A program made the translations under genes and the position numbers. Of a stretch of 64,000 nucleotides of DNA, positions 42,391 through 51,863 are shown one piece after another; the stretch's first letter is position 1, and every line of letters begins with the position of its first letter. The notes under the pieces are model-generated. The model had not been told where the DNA came from and did not search any database. It was given only the letters and a program-made list of their open reading frames with translations. The stretch covers positions 1 through 64,000 of the forward strand of contig CAZWGA010000003.1 of assembly GCA_964633285.1 (NCBI GenBank), read 5' to 3'. This DNA comes from 20CM-2-55-15 sp964633285 (GTDB lineage: Bacteria > Acidobacteriota > Terriglobia > 20CM-2-55-15).

Positions 42391-45300
42391 ATGACAACCC
42401 TTTTTCCGGATAGATTCTCTGTTTCGCGACTTCTCCGCAACGACACTACAGCCACAACATTCGTTGCAAAGGATCTTCTGTTGGAACAAAGAGAAGTTCT
42501 CGTCAAGCTTGTTCCAAAAACAAGATTCGCGCGCGATGATAAAAACCTTGTGAACCATTTCTCATGGTTCATGGGAGTGAAGCATGATCAATTGAGTGAG
42601 ATAATTGACGTAGGACTAACCGCAAAAAAAGAATTGTACTTAGTTCGTGAATATTTCCCTCCTTCAAACTTGTTATCTGCCGATCCATTTAAAACAATGC
42701 TTGGGCTGGTTTCCGCAGTTGATTTTCTACAATCACACTTCCAAATTCATGGTGCAATCAAGCCCACTAACATTTTCTGTTATGAGGACACGCTAAGACT
42801 GGCCGATCCGCAGGTCTGCGTTATTAGGATTGCAGACCGTGCAGATGACATTCGCTTCTCAGCTCCGGAGGTATTGCAGGGGAAACAAGCAACGCGTGAG
42901 AGCGATCTCTATTCAGTGGGAGCCGTATTGCACAAAGTATTAACAGGTCGCGATCTCTTTGATGATATTGACCTGACTCATTTGAAAACCAAATGCATGT
43001 GGGCGTCGCCTCAACCACTAACGAGGTCCAGCGCCCTCCCGCAATCGGTTTTGGAATTAGTATCTCTGCTTCTTCATAGAGATCCCCAAAAACGAACGGC
43101 TGCCTTCTCGGCCCTGAAAACAGCCATTCATGCCCGCGCGATGACTGCTAGGCGGGCCCCCTTCGTAGGGCGAGACGACTTTTTGAAGGATATGCCCCGA
43201 AAGCTGAATCCGCGGTCTACACCGACTCTCAAGGTGCTCCTTGTAGAGGGAATTCCTGGTATAGGAAAGTCCAGGTTGGTTCAGGAACTTCGCAACCGAT
43301 TCGCATTCGAAGCGGCAAGTTTTATCTTCTGTCGTTCACAGCCCGAAGCGGTTGACTTTTTGCCACTTAAGACAGGCATAAGGAGTCTCTTTCGGCGCTT
43401 TCGGTTGTATTCCCCGGCGTCCTTGGAGGGTTTACCGTCAACGCTTGCTCAACATATCATTGACGAGGCCCCGCCCCAAAAAGTGAATGCGGAGTATTCC
43501 AAAGAACGGACAGCTAGCGATCTAGTTGCGTTGCTTCGCTGGTTTGCTCTTCGGACTGCTCTTTTCCTTGTAGTTGAGGATATTCAAGCCATCGACTACG
43601 ACACCCTGCGCGCTTTGAATCAACTAGTCCTCCGGGCTACGGAGATGCCGATGACTCTCATCCTCACTTGTCGGCCTCCGGAACCCGGCGCGCAATTCCT
43701 TGATCTTCTTAGAACTTGTCTTAACGACGATTTTATTCGACTCAACGTTTCGCCGCTAAATCCATCTGAGGCCCGCCTTTTATGTAGTTACTTTCAAGAT
43801 GATCTCACGCAACAAGAAGTCGTGTTGCGCCTTGCAGGGAATAGTCCCCTCTTTATTGAGGAGTATGCGAAATCGCGGGCGAAATCTCTCGGACAACTCA
43901 CCAATCCTGTGCAGGCCGCACTGGATTGGATGCTTTCCCGCATAGATGAAAGCGCTCGGGACTGCTTTGCCGCGTTATCACTTGCGAGGAAACCACTCGA
44001 TCTGGGCGAGCTCTCAAGAGTTGCCGCGCTAAGTATTAGTTCGGTACAGGATCAACTAGCTAAATTCACTAGCCTGGGTTTCATCGAGCAATTGCCCGAC
44101 GGCATTCGCCTCTTATATCCGGATCTGGGAATCGCGATCTACAAGTCTCTCCCGAGAAAAAAGAAATTAGAGTTGGCTAAGCGGTCTTTTCAGTCCGCAC
44201 AAACAATGAATCATGATCCCGAGGATCTGGCTTTCTATGCCTTTGAAGCCGAACTTTTCGAGGACGCTGGTAGAATCTACGAAAAACTCGCCACTGAATC
44301 ATTCGATTCGAACAATTACACCCAGGCTCTGATCCATTTTGAGCAACTAGAAAAGTGCATGAATCGAATCAGCTGCCCTCTTTCTGACACCGACAAACTG
44401 AAACTCTCATGGTGCTACGTTAGAACGGGTACGCCAGCCCGAGGTCGCTCGCTATGCAAAGAGCTTCTCTCGCGTCAATCCGTACATGAAGATCCAGAAT
44501 TCTTATCGAGGCTATATTATCGATTGGCACATACATTTGATGGAAAATCACTCGATCAACGGCTGAGATTCATGCGGCTCTCCGTTGAGTGCTTGCCATC
44601 AGATTCGCCGCAACTGTGGTACCGCTATCTCACTCTATGCGACGCCCTGATCAAAGCTGGCGATCTTGTGGCAGCTTCTTCAGTACTGCAACAAGCCGAA
44701 CAGATTCCGACAAAGGTTCCTGGGGAACGATGGAATCTTGACTTCGTGCACGGAATGCTACTGATGCAAAGTACAGATTTTGCGAACGCCTTGGGGTTTT
44801 TTTTTAAAGCACATTTGGGTTTCATTCAAGGAAGCAAGAATCTGCCTATCGAAGCGGGCCTCTTGAACAATATAGCCTACTGCTTTGAGAATATTGGTGG
44901 ATTGAGCAAAGCATTAAGGTATCAGCTACTGGCACTTCAGAATGCGTCGAGGACAGGCCTGGTCGGCATCGAAATCCAATCACTTGTAAACATTGGTTCG
45001 ATCAAGACAAAACTTGGAGAGATGACAGAAGCTGCTCAACTGTTTGGAAAAGCCCTTGAACATATTCAACGGATTGGTCGACCCGAAGAGAGTCTGAGTA
45101 CTGGGGTAATTGGCCCGTTCTCAGACGCTGCACTGTACTGCATCCACGTTGGTGAATATCGGCGGGCCGCGGAGTATCTCCGGGAGGCAACGAAATCATT
45201 AGGCTCTGTTTACGAATTGGACAAAGTTCAATATCAGCTTATTGAGTGTCTCTTTTTTGTTCAGATGAATGCTTCAGACCGAGTAAATAAATTACTTAGT

Positions 45301-47433
45301 AGAGTGCGCTTGTCGCCTGCCGCAAAGTTGCCATTCATTGAGATCGAAGAAACTCTTCTGACTGCACGATATTCCATCGCAGCAGACAAAGACAAAACCA
45401 GCGAGCTTGAAGCAGCCGGACAGACATCCAATCGAATGGGAACTTTGTATCAGGAATGCAACGTTCTCATCGAGCTGGCTGTTGCCTACGCTTCGATTGG
45501 AGACAAAATCAAGGCTCAGGAGTATTCAAAGCGGGCCATCAAGTTGGCTGAGAGAAAAAGTTTCAGGCTTTTGGCAGTGCGAGCCCGGCTGGTTTGTGGG
45601 CTTGAAGCGGAAAGGCAGAATGAAAAGCAGCGATGGTTGTTGGCGGCTTATGAAAGCGCATCAGAGATAGGTCTTCCGGAACCAATTGCGGAGAGTGCGT
45701 TTCACTTAGGAATGCTGCATCTCGAATCTGGAAGAGTGAACACCGCGAGGGAGTATCTGCTAAGGAGTGTTTTAACGACAGAACGTCTTACTGAGGAAGT
45801 GCCGGAGGAGTTTCGAGCGGGATATTTAGCGAAATCGTGGCGGAGGGAAGCCAGGAACGCTCTCGATCGAACGAATCTGGCGGTATCCAGGACTTCGTCG
45901 TCGATCGGAAGTTCCCGTGACCTTGCGGGCAGGGATAAGTATTTCAGGGCGGCGTACCAATTGAGCGTTCTGGTCGCCGGCGCGCTCTCTCCTGAAGCGG
46001 TCGCGTCGGCAATCGAAAATGCCTTGAAGTCAGCCTTGTCCAGATCGGCTCTCATACTTCTTAGCGATGGAAAAACCGTGATCACGAGAGCCGTTCGGAT
46101 CAACCCAACCGACAATCTGGTCCAGCGAGTCCGGTCCATTGGCGCAAAAACTCAAAACCGGATTTATCTCGGTCCTGGCGACCGGAAGGCGGACAAAGAA
46201 CCGATTGCCTGGATACCCTTGAAGTCTGCCGTCTATGAAGGCGGCATCTACGTTGAGAGTCGACAGAATCGATTGCCTTTCAGAGAGGACGAAGTTGAAC
46301 TGTTGACGATCTTCGGCAATATCGCCAACGGTGCGCTTGGAGCGCTCGAGCGCCTCCAGGGTATGGAGTCGGAGTCCATCCTCTTAAGCGAGTTCCACGG
46401 GCTCATCGGCGGCTCGAAGCCGATGCGAGCGGTCTATTCACAAATACAAATCGCAGCCGGAAACACAGCAACCGTATTGATTGAAGGCGAGAGTGGCACG
46501 GGTAAAGAGCTCGTCGCGAAGGCGATTCATGCCGCCGGTCCTCGATCGAAGCAGCCTTTCATCCCGGTCGATTGTGGCGCGATTCCGGAAACACTGATTG
46601 AAGCTGAATTGTTTGGAGCAAAAAAAGGTTCCTACACCGGCGCATTGAGCGACAGGTCTGGCCTTTTTGAGGCCGCTCACGGGGGAACTCTATTTCTCGA
46701 CGAAGTTTCCAACACGACTCCCGCATTGCAGGCCAAGCTTTTGCGCGTCGTTCAGGAGAGGGAAGTCCGGCGCCTTGGCGAAACCAAGGGGAGATCTGTG
46801 GATGTTCGCCTGATTGTCGCGAGCAATACGAGCCTCGAAGCTCTCGCCAACGACGGGCGTTTTCGCAAAGATCTTCTGTATCGCTTGAAGGTTTTGCAGA
46901 TCAAATTGCCTCCGCTGCGAATGCGACAGGATGATATCCCGATGCTCGTGCACGCATTTCTTCAAAAACTGAATACCTTCAACAAAACCAACCGGTATTT
47001 TGCGGCCGGCCTGCTTCGTCATCTTTCGACACAGACCTTCCGTGGCAACGTGCGCGAACTTCAGAATGCAGTCGAGCGCGCTTTCTATTCCTCAAAGGGC
47101 ATCATCATTACCGAAATCCCTCTCGAAGACGACGTGCAGGCGACCGTTACGGCGGACGAGATTCAGGCATGGTTCAATGAATTATCGGAGGGTCGGAAAG
47201 ATTTTTGGTCAGCCGTCCATACGCGATATAAGAAGCGAGACATTTCTCGCGAAAAAATCCTGGCTCTTGTGGATCTTGGTCTGAGGTCGACGCGCGGATC
47301 CTACAAGACGCTGGCCGCAAAATTCCGCCTGAAAGAGCGCGAGTATCGCCGCTTTATGGATTTCCTCCGGCGCAACGAATGCCTTCTCGATTTCCGGCCT
47401 TACCGAAAACCGACCGACAAACATCCTGAATAA
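42391..47433 (+). CDS. Giant sigma-54 activator: pseudokinase, AAA_16 ATPase, TPR, GAF, sigma-54 AAA+ domain
   Basis: 1,680 residues from MTTLFPDRFSVSRLL, chosen because TGAGGTCATA precedes it. Order: Ser/Thr-kinase-like domain (about 1-250) lacking catalytic residues (HGAIKPTN for HRDLKxxN, ADPQ for DFG), so a pseudokinase; an AAA_16/STAND ATPase (FVGRDDFL; Walker A EGIPGIGKSR about 285; Walker B VVEDIQAID); TPR-type helical repeats (about 580-1140); GAF (about 1185-1325); sigma-54 AAA+ (Walker A GESGTGKE about 1366; GSYTGA at the sigma-54 contact loop; Walker B LFLDEV); and a C-terminal helix-turn-helix (about 1590-1680) that is not Fis-like. Probably turns on sigma-54 promoters on binding an effector by TPR/GAF. 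From about base 45,850 the codon use shifts towards that of the host core genes. Confidence 0.88.
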   Translation: MTTLFPDRFSVSRLLRNDTTATTFVAKDLLLEQREVLVKLVPKTRFARDDKNLVNHFSWFMGVKHDQLSEIIDVGLTAKKELYLVREYFPPSNLLSADPFKTMLGLVSAVDFLQSHFQIHGAIKPTNIFCYEDTLRLADPQVCVIRIADRADDIRFSAPEVLQGKQATRESDLYSVGAVLHKVLTGRDLFDDIDLTHLKTKCMWASPQPLTRSSALPQSVLELVSLLLHRDPQKRTAAFSALKTAIHARAMTARRAPFVGRDDFLKDMPRKLNPRSTPTLKVLLVEGIPGIGKSRLVQELRNRFAFEAASFIFCRSQPEAVDFLPLKTGIRSLFRRFRLYSPASLEGLPSTLAQHIIDEAPPQKVNAEYSKERTASDLVALLRWFALRTALFLVVEDIQAIDYDTLRALNQLVLRATEMPMTLILTCRPPEPGAQFLDLLRTCLNDDFIRLNVSPLNPSEARLLCSYFQDDLTQQEVVLRLAGNSPLFIEEYAKSRAKSLGQLTNPVQAALDWMLSRIDESARDCFAALSLARKPLDLGELSRVAALSISSVQDQLAKFTSLGFIEQLPDGIRLLYPDLGIAIYKSLPRKKKLELAKRSFQSAQTMNHDPEDLAFYAFEAELFEDAGRIYEKLATESFDSNNYTQALIHFEQLEKCMNRISCPLSDTDKLKLSWCYVRTGTPARGRSLCKELLSRQSVHEDPEFLSRLYYRLAHTFDGKSLDQRLRFMRLSVECLPSDSPQLWYRYLTLCDALIKAGDLVAASSVLQQAEQIPTKVPGERWNLDFVHGMLLMQSTDFANALGFFFKAHLGFIQGSKNLPIEAGLLNNIAYCFENIGGLSKALRYQLLALQNASRTGLVGIEIQSLVNIGSIKTKLGEMTEAAQLFGKALEHIQRIGRPEESLSTGVIGPFSDAALYCIHVGEYRRAAEYLREATKSLGSVYELDKVQYQLIECLFFVQMNASDRVNKLLSRVRLSPAAKLPFIEIEETLLTARYSIAADKDKTSELEAAGQTSNRMGTLYQECNVLIELAVAYASIGDKIKAQEYSKRAIKLAERKSFRLLAVRARLVCGLEAERQNEKQRWLLAAYESASEIGLPEPIAESAFHLGMLHLESGRVNTAREYLLRSVLTTERLTEEVPEEFRAGYLAKSWRREARNALDRTNLAVSRTSSSIGSSRDLAGRDKYFRAAYQLSVLVAGALSPEAVASAIENALKSALSRSALILLSDGKTVITRAVRINPTDNLVQRVRSIGAKTQNRIYLGPGDRKADKEPIAWIPLKSAVYEGGIYVESRQNRLPFREDEVELLTIFGNIANGALGALERLQGMESESILLSEFHGLIGGSKPMRAVYSQIQIAAGNTATVLIEGESGTGKELVAKAIHAAGPRSKQPFIPVDCGAIPETLIEAELFGAKKGSYTGALSDRSGLFEAAHGGTLFLDEVSNTTPALQAKLLRVVQEREVRRLGETKGRSVDVRLIVASNTSLEALANDGRFRKDLLYRLKVLQIKLPPLRMRQDDIPMLVHAFLQKLNTFNKTNRYFAAGLLRHLSTQTFRGNVRELQNAVERAFYSSKGIIITEIPLEDDVQATVTADEIQAWFNELSEGRKDFWSAVHTRYKKRDISREKILALVDLGLRSTRGSYKTLAAKFRLKEREYRRFMDFLRRNECLLDFRPYRKPTDKHPE

Positions 47434-48756
47434 ATGGCCAAGGTTTCCATTCCCGCGCCAGAAGCTCCGTTGCATTTCAGCGACGTTCGGCGCAGGCTCA
47501 AAGCCATCTTTGTAGGATCGATTGGAAACCTTGTCGAATGGTACGACTTCTACGTCTACACTGCGTTTGCGCTCTATTTCGCTGCATCGTTTTTTCCTGG
47601 AAATGATACCGTCGTTCAACAACTGAACGCGGCGATTTTGTTTGCCATCGGGTTCATCGTCCGCCCCATTGGCGGCTGGCTGTTCGGGCATCTTGCGGAT
47701 CATCATGGGCGGCGGAACGCATTGATGCTGTCCGTGCTGCTGATGTGTTTTGGATCTCTGATGATAGCCGTCACACCCACTTACGCATCAATCGGAACTG
47801 CCGCTCCATTCCTGCTTGGTCTTGCACGAATCATTCAGGGCTTGAGTCTTGGTGGGGAATATGGCGCAAGCGCCACTTACCTGACCGAAGTTGCGGATGA
47901 AAAGCACCGCGGCTTCTATTCAAGTTTTCAATATGTGACGCTGATCGGTGGGCAGCTTTGCGCGATCCTGATTCTGCTTTTGCTGCAACAGGTGTTTCTT
48001 ACTCCCGAACAACTCAGAGCCTGGGGCTGGAGAATCCCGTTTATTGTGGGTGCCATGCTGGCCGTGATTGCGTTCGGGATGCGCCGCAATCTGCATGAGA
48101 CTGAAGCGTTCATTGAAGCCCACAACCCCGCGCGCCGTGAGAATTCCCTTCGTGCGTTGTTCAATTATCCTCGTGAGGTGTTCCTGGTAGTCGGACTCAC
48201 CATGGGTGGAACGATAGCGTTCTACACGTACACCACCTACATGCAGAAATTCCTCAAGTTGTCGGTTGGCTTGAGCGACAACCAGACGACCCTGGTGAGC
48301 GGCGCGACTCTTGTTTTTGCTTTGTGTCTTCAACCCATCTACGGAGCGTTGTCCGACAGAATCGGACGAAAAACGCTGCTCGTCTGGTTTGGAGTTATGG
48401 GAACTGTTTTTACGATTCCCTTGCTCCGAACTCTGCAGTCCACCAGGAGCGCGTTATTCGCTTTTCTTCTCATCGCAGCCGCATGGATGATCGTTGCGGG
48501 CTACACATCCATCAACGCCGTCGTCAAGGCGGAATTATTTCCGACAAAAGTTCGGGCAACCGGTGTGGGCCTTCCGTTTGCGGTTACGGCATCGATTTTC
48601 GGCGGCACAACCGAATCGATCGCACTTTGGTTTAAAAAGATCGGTCACGAAGCGTGGTTCTCTTATTACCTCACATCGGTGATCGCCGCTTCGTGCATCG
48701 TCTACATTACGATGCGCGATACCAAGCGCGATTCCGCGATGCATCGTCATGATTGA
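47434..48756 (+). CDS. MFS metabolite:H+ symporter (KgtP/ProP-like)
   Basis: 440 residues, 12 predicted helices. Signatures of the MHS subfamily: GNLVEWYDFYVYTAFALYFA at helix 1, the loop 2-3 motif GHLADHHGRRNALML, RIIQGLSLGGEYGASATYLTE, and YGALSDRIGRKTLLV in the second half. Relatives take up dicarboxylates, proline/betaine or shikimate with protons; substrate unassigned. The ATG directly follows the stop of the giant regulator, so it may be co-transcribed with it. Confidence 0.9.
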   Translation: MAKVSIPAPEAPLHFSDVRRRLKAIFVGSIGNLVEWYDFYVYTAFALYFAASFFPGNDTVVQQLNAAILFAIGFIVRPIGGWLFGHLADHHGRRNALMLSVLLMCFGSLMIAVTPTYASIGTAAPFLLGLARIIQGLSLGGEYGASATYLTEVADEKHRGFYSSFQYVTLIGGQLCAILILLLLQQVFLTPEQLRAWGWRIPFIVGAMLAVIAFGMRRNLHETEAFIEAHNPARRENSLRALFNYPREVFLVVGLTMGGTIAFYTYTTYMQKFLKLSVGLSDNQTTLVSGATLVFALCLQPIYGALSDRIGRKTLLVWFGVMGTVFTIPLLRTLQSTRSALFAFLLIAAAWMIVAGYTSINAVVKAELFPTKVRATGVGLPFAVTASIFGGTTESIALWFKKIGHEAWFSYYLTSVIAASCIVYITMRDTKRDSAMHRHD

Positions 48757-49132
48757 GGTTGTCGCCGCCATCATCAGACGGGACGGCAAAATCCTCATTA
48801 CGCAACGGCCCGATGATGTTCATCTCGCCCGACTCTGGGAATTCCCTGGCGGAAAAGTGGAACCGGAAGAAACTCTGGAAGCGGCGCTGGAGCGGGAAAT
48901 TCTCGAGGAACTCGGAACAAAAATCCGGGTCGATGACGAGTTTTTTCTCGTTGAGCATCACTATCCCGAGAGATCCGTCCGCCTTCACTTCTTCAATTGC
49001 GCTCTTATCGAAGGCGAACCCGCATCAATCGAAGTGCAAGATCTGCGGTGGGTCGAAGCCGCAGAGCTTGATTCCTTTGCATTTCCGGCCGCGGATGCAT
49101 CCCTGATCGACAGGCTGCGCATAGAGGGATAG
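48749..49132 (+). CDS. MutT-like Nudix hydrolase (8-oxo-dGTP diphosphatase type)
   Basis: 127 residues. Complete Nudix box beginning GGKVEPEETLEAALE and closing REILEELG (Gx5Ex7REUxEExGU). MIEVVAAIIRRDGKILITQRP and the C-terminal VEAAELDSFAFPAADA fit MutT. Likely sanitises oxidised nucleotides. Overlaps the MFS gene by 8 bases. Confidence 0.92.
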   Translation: MIEVVAAIIRRDGKILITQRPDDVHLARLWEFPGGKVEPEETLEAALEREILEELGTKIRVDDEFFLVEHHYPERSVRLHFFNCALIEGEPASIEVQDLRWVEAAELDSFAFPAADASLIDRLRIEG

Positions 49133-49188
49133 GTTACTACCACTCTTTTGGCCCGAGATTTGCACAGATAAGAGTGCCAGGAGGACTA

Positions 49189-49419
49189 GTGGTCGCAGCT
49201 CTTCTTGAACGCGTTCGATTGTGGGTGCGAAGGGACTCTTCGTCGAAATGCCTTCACTGCGGACTAACCCAGGGGCGACAATTCATGATTGCCTGCGACG
49301 AACCTATCATGCACCTACACCAATGCAGTTGGTGTTCCAGCGTTCTGTATGTGCCGGGACCGATGTTTCAGTGCAAAACCTGCGGCGAAAGCTCCGCCTC
49401 AACTTCTTCAGCGGCGTAA
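49189..49419 (+). CDS. Small zinc-ribbon-like protein
   Basis: About 76 residues from a GTG start with AGGAGG four bases upstream. Three CxxC pairs (CLHC, CSWC, CKTC) suggest one zinc ribbon plus an extra pair. The N-terminus VVAALLERVRLWVRR is amphipathic. Not recognised. Ends 2 bases before the convergent ATPase gene. Confidence 0.6.
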   Translation: MVAALLERVRLWVRRDSSSKCLHCGLTQGRQFMIACDEPIMHLHQCSWCSSVLYVPGPMFQCKTCGESSASTSSAA

Positions 49420-49420
49420 C

Positions 49421-50140
49421 TCACACCATCGAAGTCACGGGCGCATTTTTTGTTCGCTCGTCGGAAGCGATTTTACCGTCGCGAATGCTGATCGTGCGGT
49501 GTGCGTAGTCGGCGATGTCGCGTTCGTGAGTCACCAGAATGATTGTGTTCCCTTCGGAGTGAAGCTTATCGAAAAGCTTCATGATCTCGACTCCGGTCTG
49601 TGAGTCCAGATTCCCGGTGGGCTCGTCTGCAAGAATGATTGAAGGATTATTTACGAGAGCCCGTGCGATCGCCACGCGCTGCCGCTGACCTCCTGATAGT
49701 TCGTTCGGCTTGTGATGCATTCGATCGCCGAGTTCGACCAACGAGAGTGATTTCTTTGCTCGATCGGTGCGTTCCTTCGCGTGCACGCCGCTATAGATCA
49801 ACGGAAGTTCGACATTGTGCAGTGCCGTTGCGCGGGCGAGCAGATTGAATGTTTGAAAGACAAAACCGATTTCTTTATTTCGAATGTGCGCCAGTTCATC
49901 GTCATCCATCTCACTTACAAGTCTTCCATTCAAAAGGTACCGCCCCTTTGTCGGCGTATCGAGACATCCGATCAGATTCATCAAAGTCGATTTCCCCGAA
50001 CCGGAAGGTCCCATAATCGCCACATACTCGTTTCGGTGAATGGAAAAAGAAACTCCCTGAAGGGCATGCACCTCAGTGCTGCCCATTTCATAGGTCTTCC
50101 ATAAATCGTCGGTTTGAATCAGAACGTCTTTGTCTTCCAT
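49421..50140 (-). CDS. MacB/LolD-type ABC transporter ATP-binding protein
   Basis: 239 residues with Walker A GPSGSGKST, FVFQTFNLLAR Q-loop, signature LSGGQRQR, Walker B ILADEPTGNLD and VTHERD switch His. Shares one base with the upstream adaptor gene. No permease gene follows: the next genes downstream are on the other strand, so the membrane partner must be encoded elsewhere. Confidence 0.93.
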   Translation of the reverse strand: MEDKDVLIQTDDLWKTYEMGSTEVHALQGVSFSIHRNEYVAIMGPSGSGKSTLMNLIGCLDTPTKGRYLLNGRLVSEMDDDELAHIRNKEIGFVFQTFNLLARATALHNVELPLIYSGVHAKERTDRAKKSLSLVELGDRMHHKPNELSGGQRQRVAIARALVNNPSIILADEPTGNLDSQTGVEIMKLFDKLHSEGNTIILVTHERDIADYAHRTISIRDGKIASDERTKNAPVTSMV

Positions 50141-51582
50141 TACGGTGCTTTCTCAATCTTGATGCGTGTGTTGTCCTTAAGTGTCCTTAGAACCTGATAA
50201 GGCCCCGTCACGATTTGATCGTTCTCGGTCAGTCCTTCCAGAAGTTCGATATCCGTCGTGCCGGTAATACCTGTTTTCACTGCGTTAAAGAAAGCGACGT
50301 TGTTTTTCAGGACGAACACACCTTCTTTTTCGATCTTCTTTTTGTTGCTGCTCGCGTTTTTGTTTGCGTCTCCATTTTTTCCTGCGTCAGCAGGGGCGGC
50401 TACGGCGACTCCGCTACCGGAGGCAGAAGGCGTTACCGGAGTCTTCCCGTCGGGATCGAATTCACGAATCGTCAACGCCTGAATCGGCGCGCTTAATACT
50501 TGCTGGCGGGTGGCAGTAACAATCGTCGTCGTGCATGAAAGCCCTGGCCTCAATTCCGGCGGCGGATCATCCAACGTCACGACAACTTTGAAATCTTTTG
50601 CTTCCTGGCCGCTGGAAGTTGAGGCTGCTGATGTGCCGTTTTTCGTCAGCGCGCTGTTGCCCACTTCCGACACATGGCCCATGAGTACACGGTCGCCGAG
50701 CGCATCCACTTTGATTTTCGCTTCCTGACCGATCTTGACGTTAACGATATCAGTTTCATCAACCCGAACTTCAGCTGTGATCACCGACATATCGGCGATG
50801 GTCATCAGCATTGTGCCGGGCTGATTCTGAACGCCGACAATTGCGATTTCACCTTCGTTCACAGGCAGGTATGTGATGATTCCATCCAGCGTCGAACGGA
50901 TGGTCGTCTTCGAAAACTGATCCCGGGCACGCACGAGTTGCGAGCGCTGTTGTGCGATGCGGATGGATGTGCTGTCCCGCTGCTTCAGAACCTGCGCGAG
51001 TTGCGCATCCGCTTGCGACAACCGCGCCTTCGCGGAATTCAACTGAGCTATGGCAATGTCGTAATCGGCCTTGGCGCGATCGTAGTTCTCTTTCGCGATC
51101 AGCCCTTGCTTACTCATCTGTTCGGCTCGATCGAAGTTCTGCCTGGCTCTGGCCGCATCCGCTTCTGAACGCGTGATCTCCGCCTTTGCGGAAGTGATGG
51201 AAGCTTCCCCCGAGCGGATCGACGCGGCCATCCCCTCGACTTCAGCTTGAGCCGCATCCAGACTGGCCTCCGCAGCTTTTACATCCGCCTCGCTCTGTAT
51301 TGATTCCAACTGAACGAGCAGTTCACCGTCACGGACACGGTCGCCCTCTTTGACGGGCATTCGAACAATGCGCCCCATCATGTTGGAACTGACGTTGACA
51401 TACTTCTTTGGTTTTATTTCCCCATTGGCGGATACCGTTTGAGTCAGATCCTGTCTCACGACTTTGCCCGCCTGAACCGCAATAACTCCTCGATTTCGCG
51501 CAAAAATGCTGTAGCCTACTGCCGCCGAGATCACGATTACGATCCCGCCGGCGATCAAGAGTTTTTTCTTAGTGGTCATCAT
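50140..51582 (-). CDS. MacA/HlyD-type periplasmic adaptor
   Basis: About 480 residues from MMTTKKKLLIAGGIVIV, which gives an N-terminal membrane anchor. Lipoyl half (VNVSSNMMGRIVRMPVKEGD), Ala/Gln/Arg coiled coil (about 100-215), second lipoyl half (IRSTLDGIITYLPVNEG), barrel and a Ser/Ala/Asn/Lys-rich low-complexity insert (about 375-420) before the last domain. A longer in-frame start at 51723 would put about 47 poorly supported residues ahead of the anchor. Paired with the ATPase; permease missing locally. Confidence 0.9.
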   Translation of the reverse strand: MMTTKKKLLIAGGIVIVISAAVGYSIFARNRGVIAVQAGKVVRQDLTQTVSANGEIKPKKYVNVSSNMMGRIVRMPVKEGDRVRDGELLVQLESIQSEADVKAAEASLDAAQAEVEGMAASIRSGEASITSAKAEITRSEADAARARQNFDRAEQMSKQGLIAKENYDRAKADYDIAIAQLNSAKARLSQADAQLAQVLKQRDSTSIRIAQQRSQLVRARDQFSKTTIRSTLDGIITYLPVNEGEIAIVGVQNQPGTMLMTIADMSVITAEVRVDETDIVNVKIGQEAKIKVDALGDRVLMGHVSEVGNSALTKNGTSAASTSSGQEAKDFKVVVTLDDPPPELRPGLSCTTTIVTATRQQVLSAPIQALTIREFDPDGKTPVTPSASGSGVAVAAPADAGKNGDANKNASSNKKKIEKEGVFVLKNNVAFFNAVKTGITGTTDIELLEGLTENDQIVTGPYQVLRTLKDNTRIKIEKAP

Positions 51583-51788
51583 TGAGTTCTCAGTACGAGT
51601 GATTGATGTCTTTTGTTCCAAAAAGGTCCAGATAGTTTCAACCAGGACACAATAAAAAAGGAACGGAAAAGTGATTTTTGCTTTGAATTTTCTGGTGACA
51701 TGTCTTAAAAATATTTTAAACAACGAAGCTTACCCGGAAGAGGTGGGCAATAGTCGTAAAGAGAGCAAGGAAAAGAGGTGAATTGATA

Positions 51789-51845
51789 ATGGCTACAAAG
51801 AAGAAAGCTCCAGCAAAGAAAAAGGCGACGAAGAAAAAGAAGTAA
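51789..51845 (+). CDS. 18-residue lysine-rich micropeptide, histone H1-tail-like
   Basis: Encodes MATKKKAPAKKKATKKKK. GAGGTG lies eight bases before the ATG and an intrinsic terminator begins 19 bases after TAA. A loose promoter (TTGAAT at 51683, 17 bases, TAAAAA) may precede. Composition matches the AKKK repeats of bacterial histone H1-like proteins, but it is far shorter than any I know. It may be a nucleic-acid-binding peptide or the remnant of a longer gene. Confidence 0.6.
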   Translation: MATKKKAPAKKKATKKKK

Positions 51846-51863
51846 GCGCCATTCTGAATGAAA

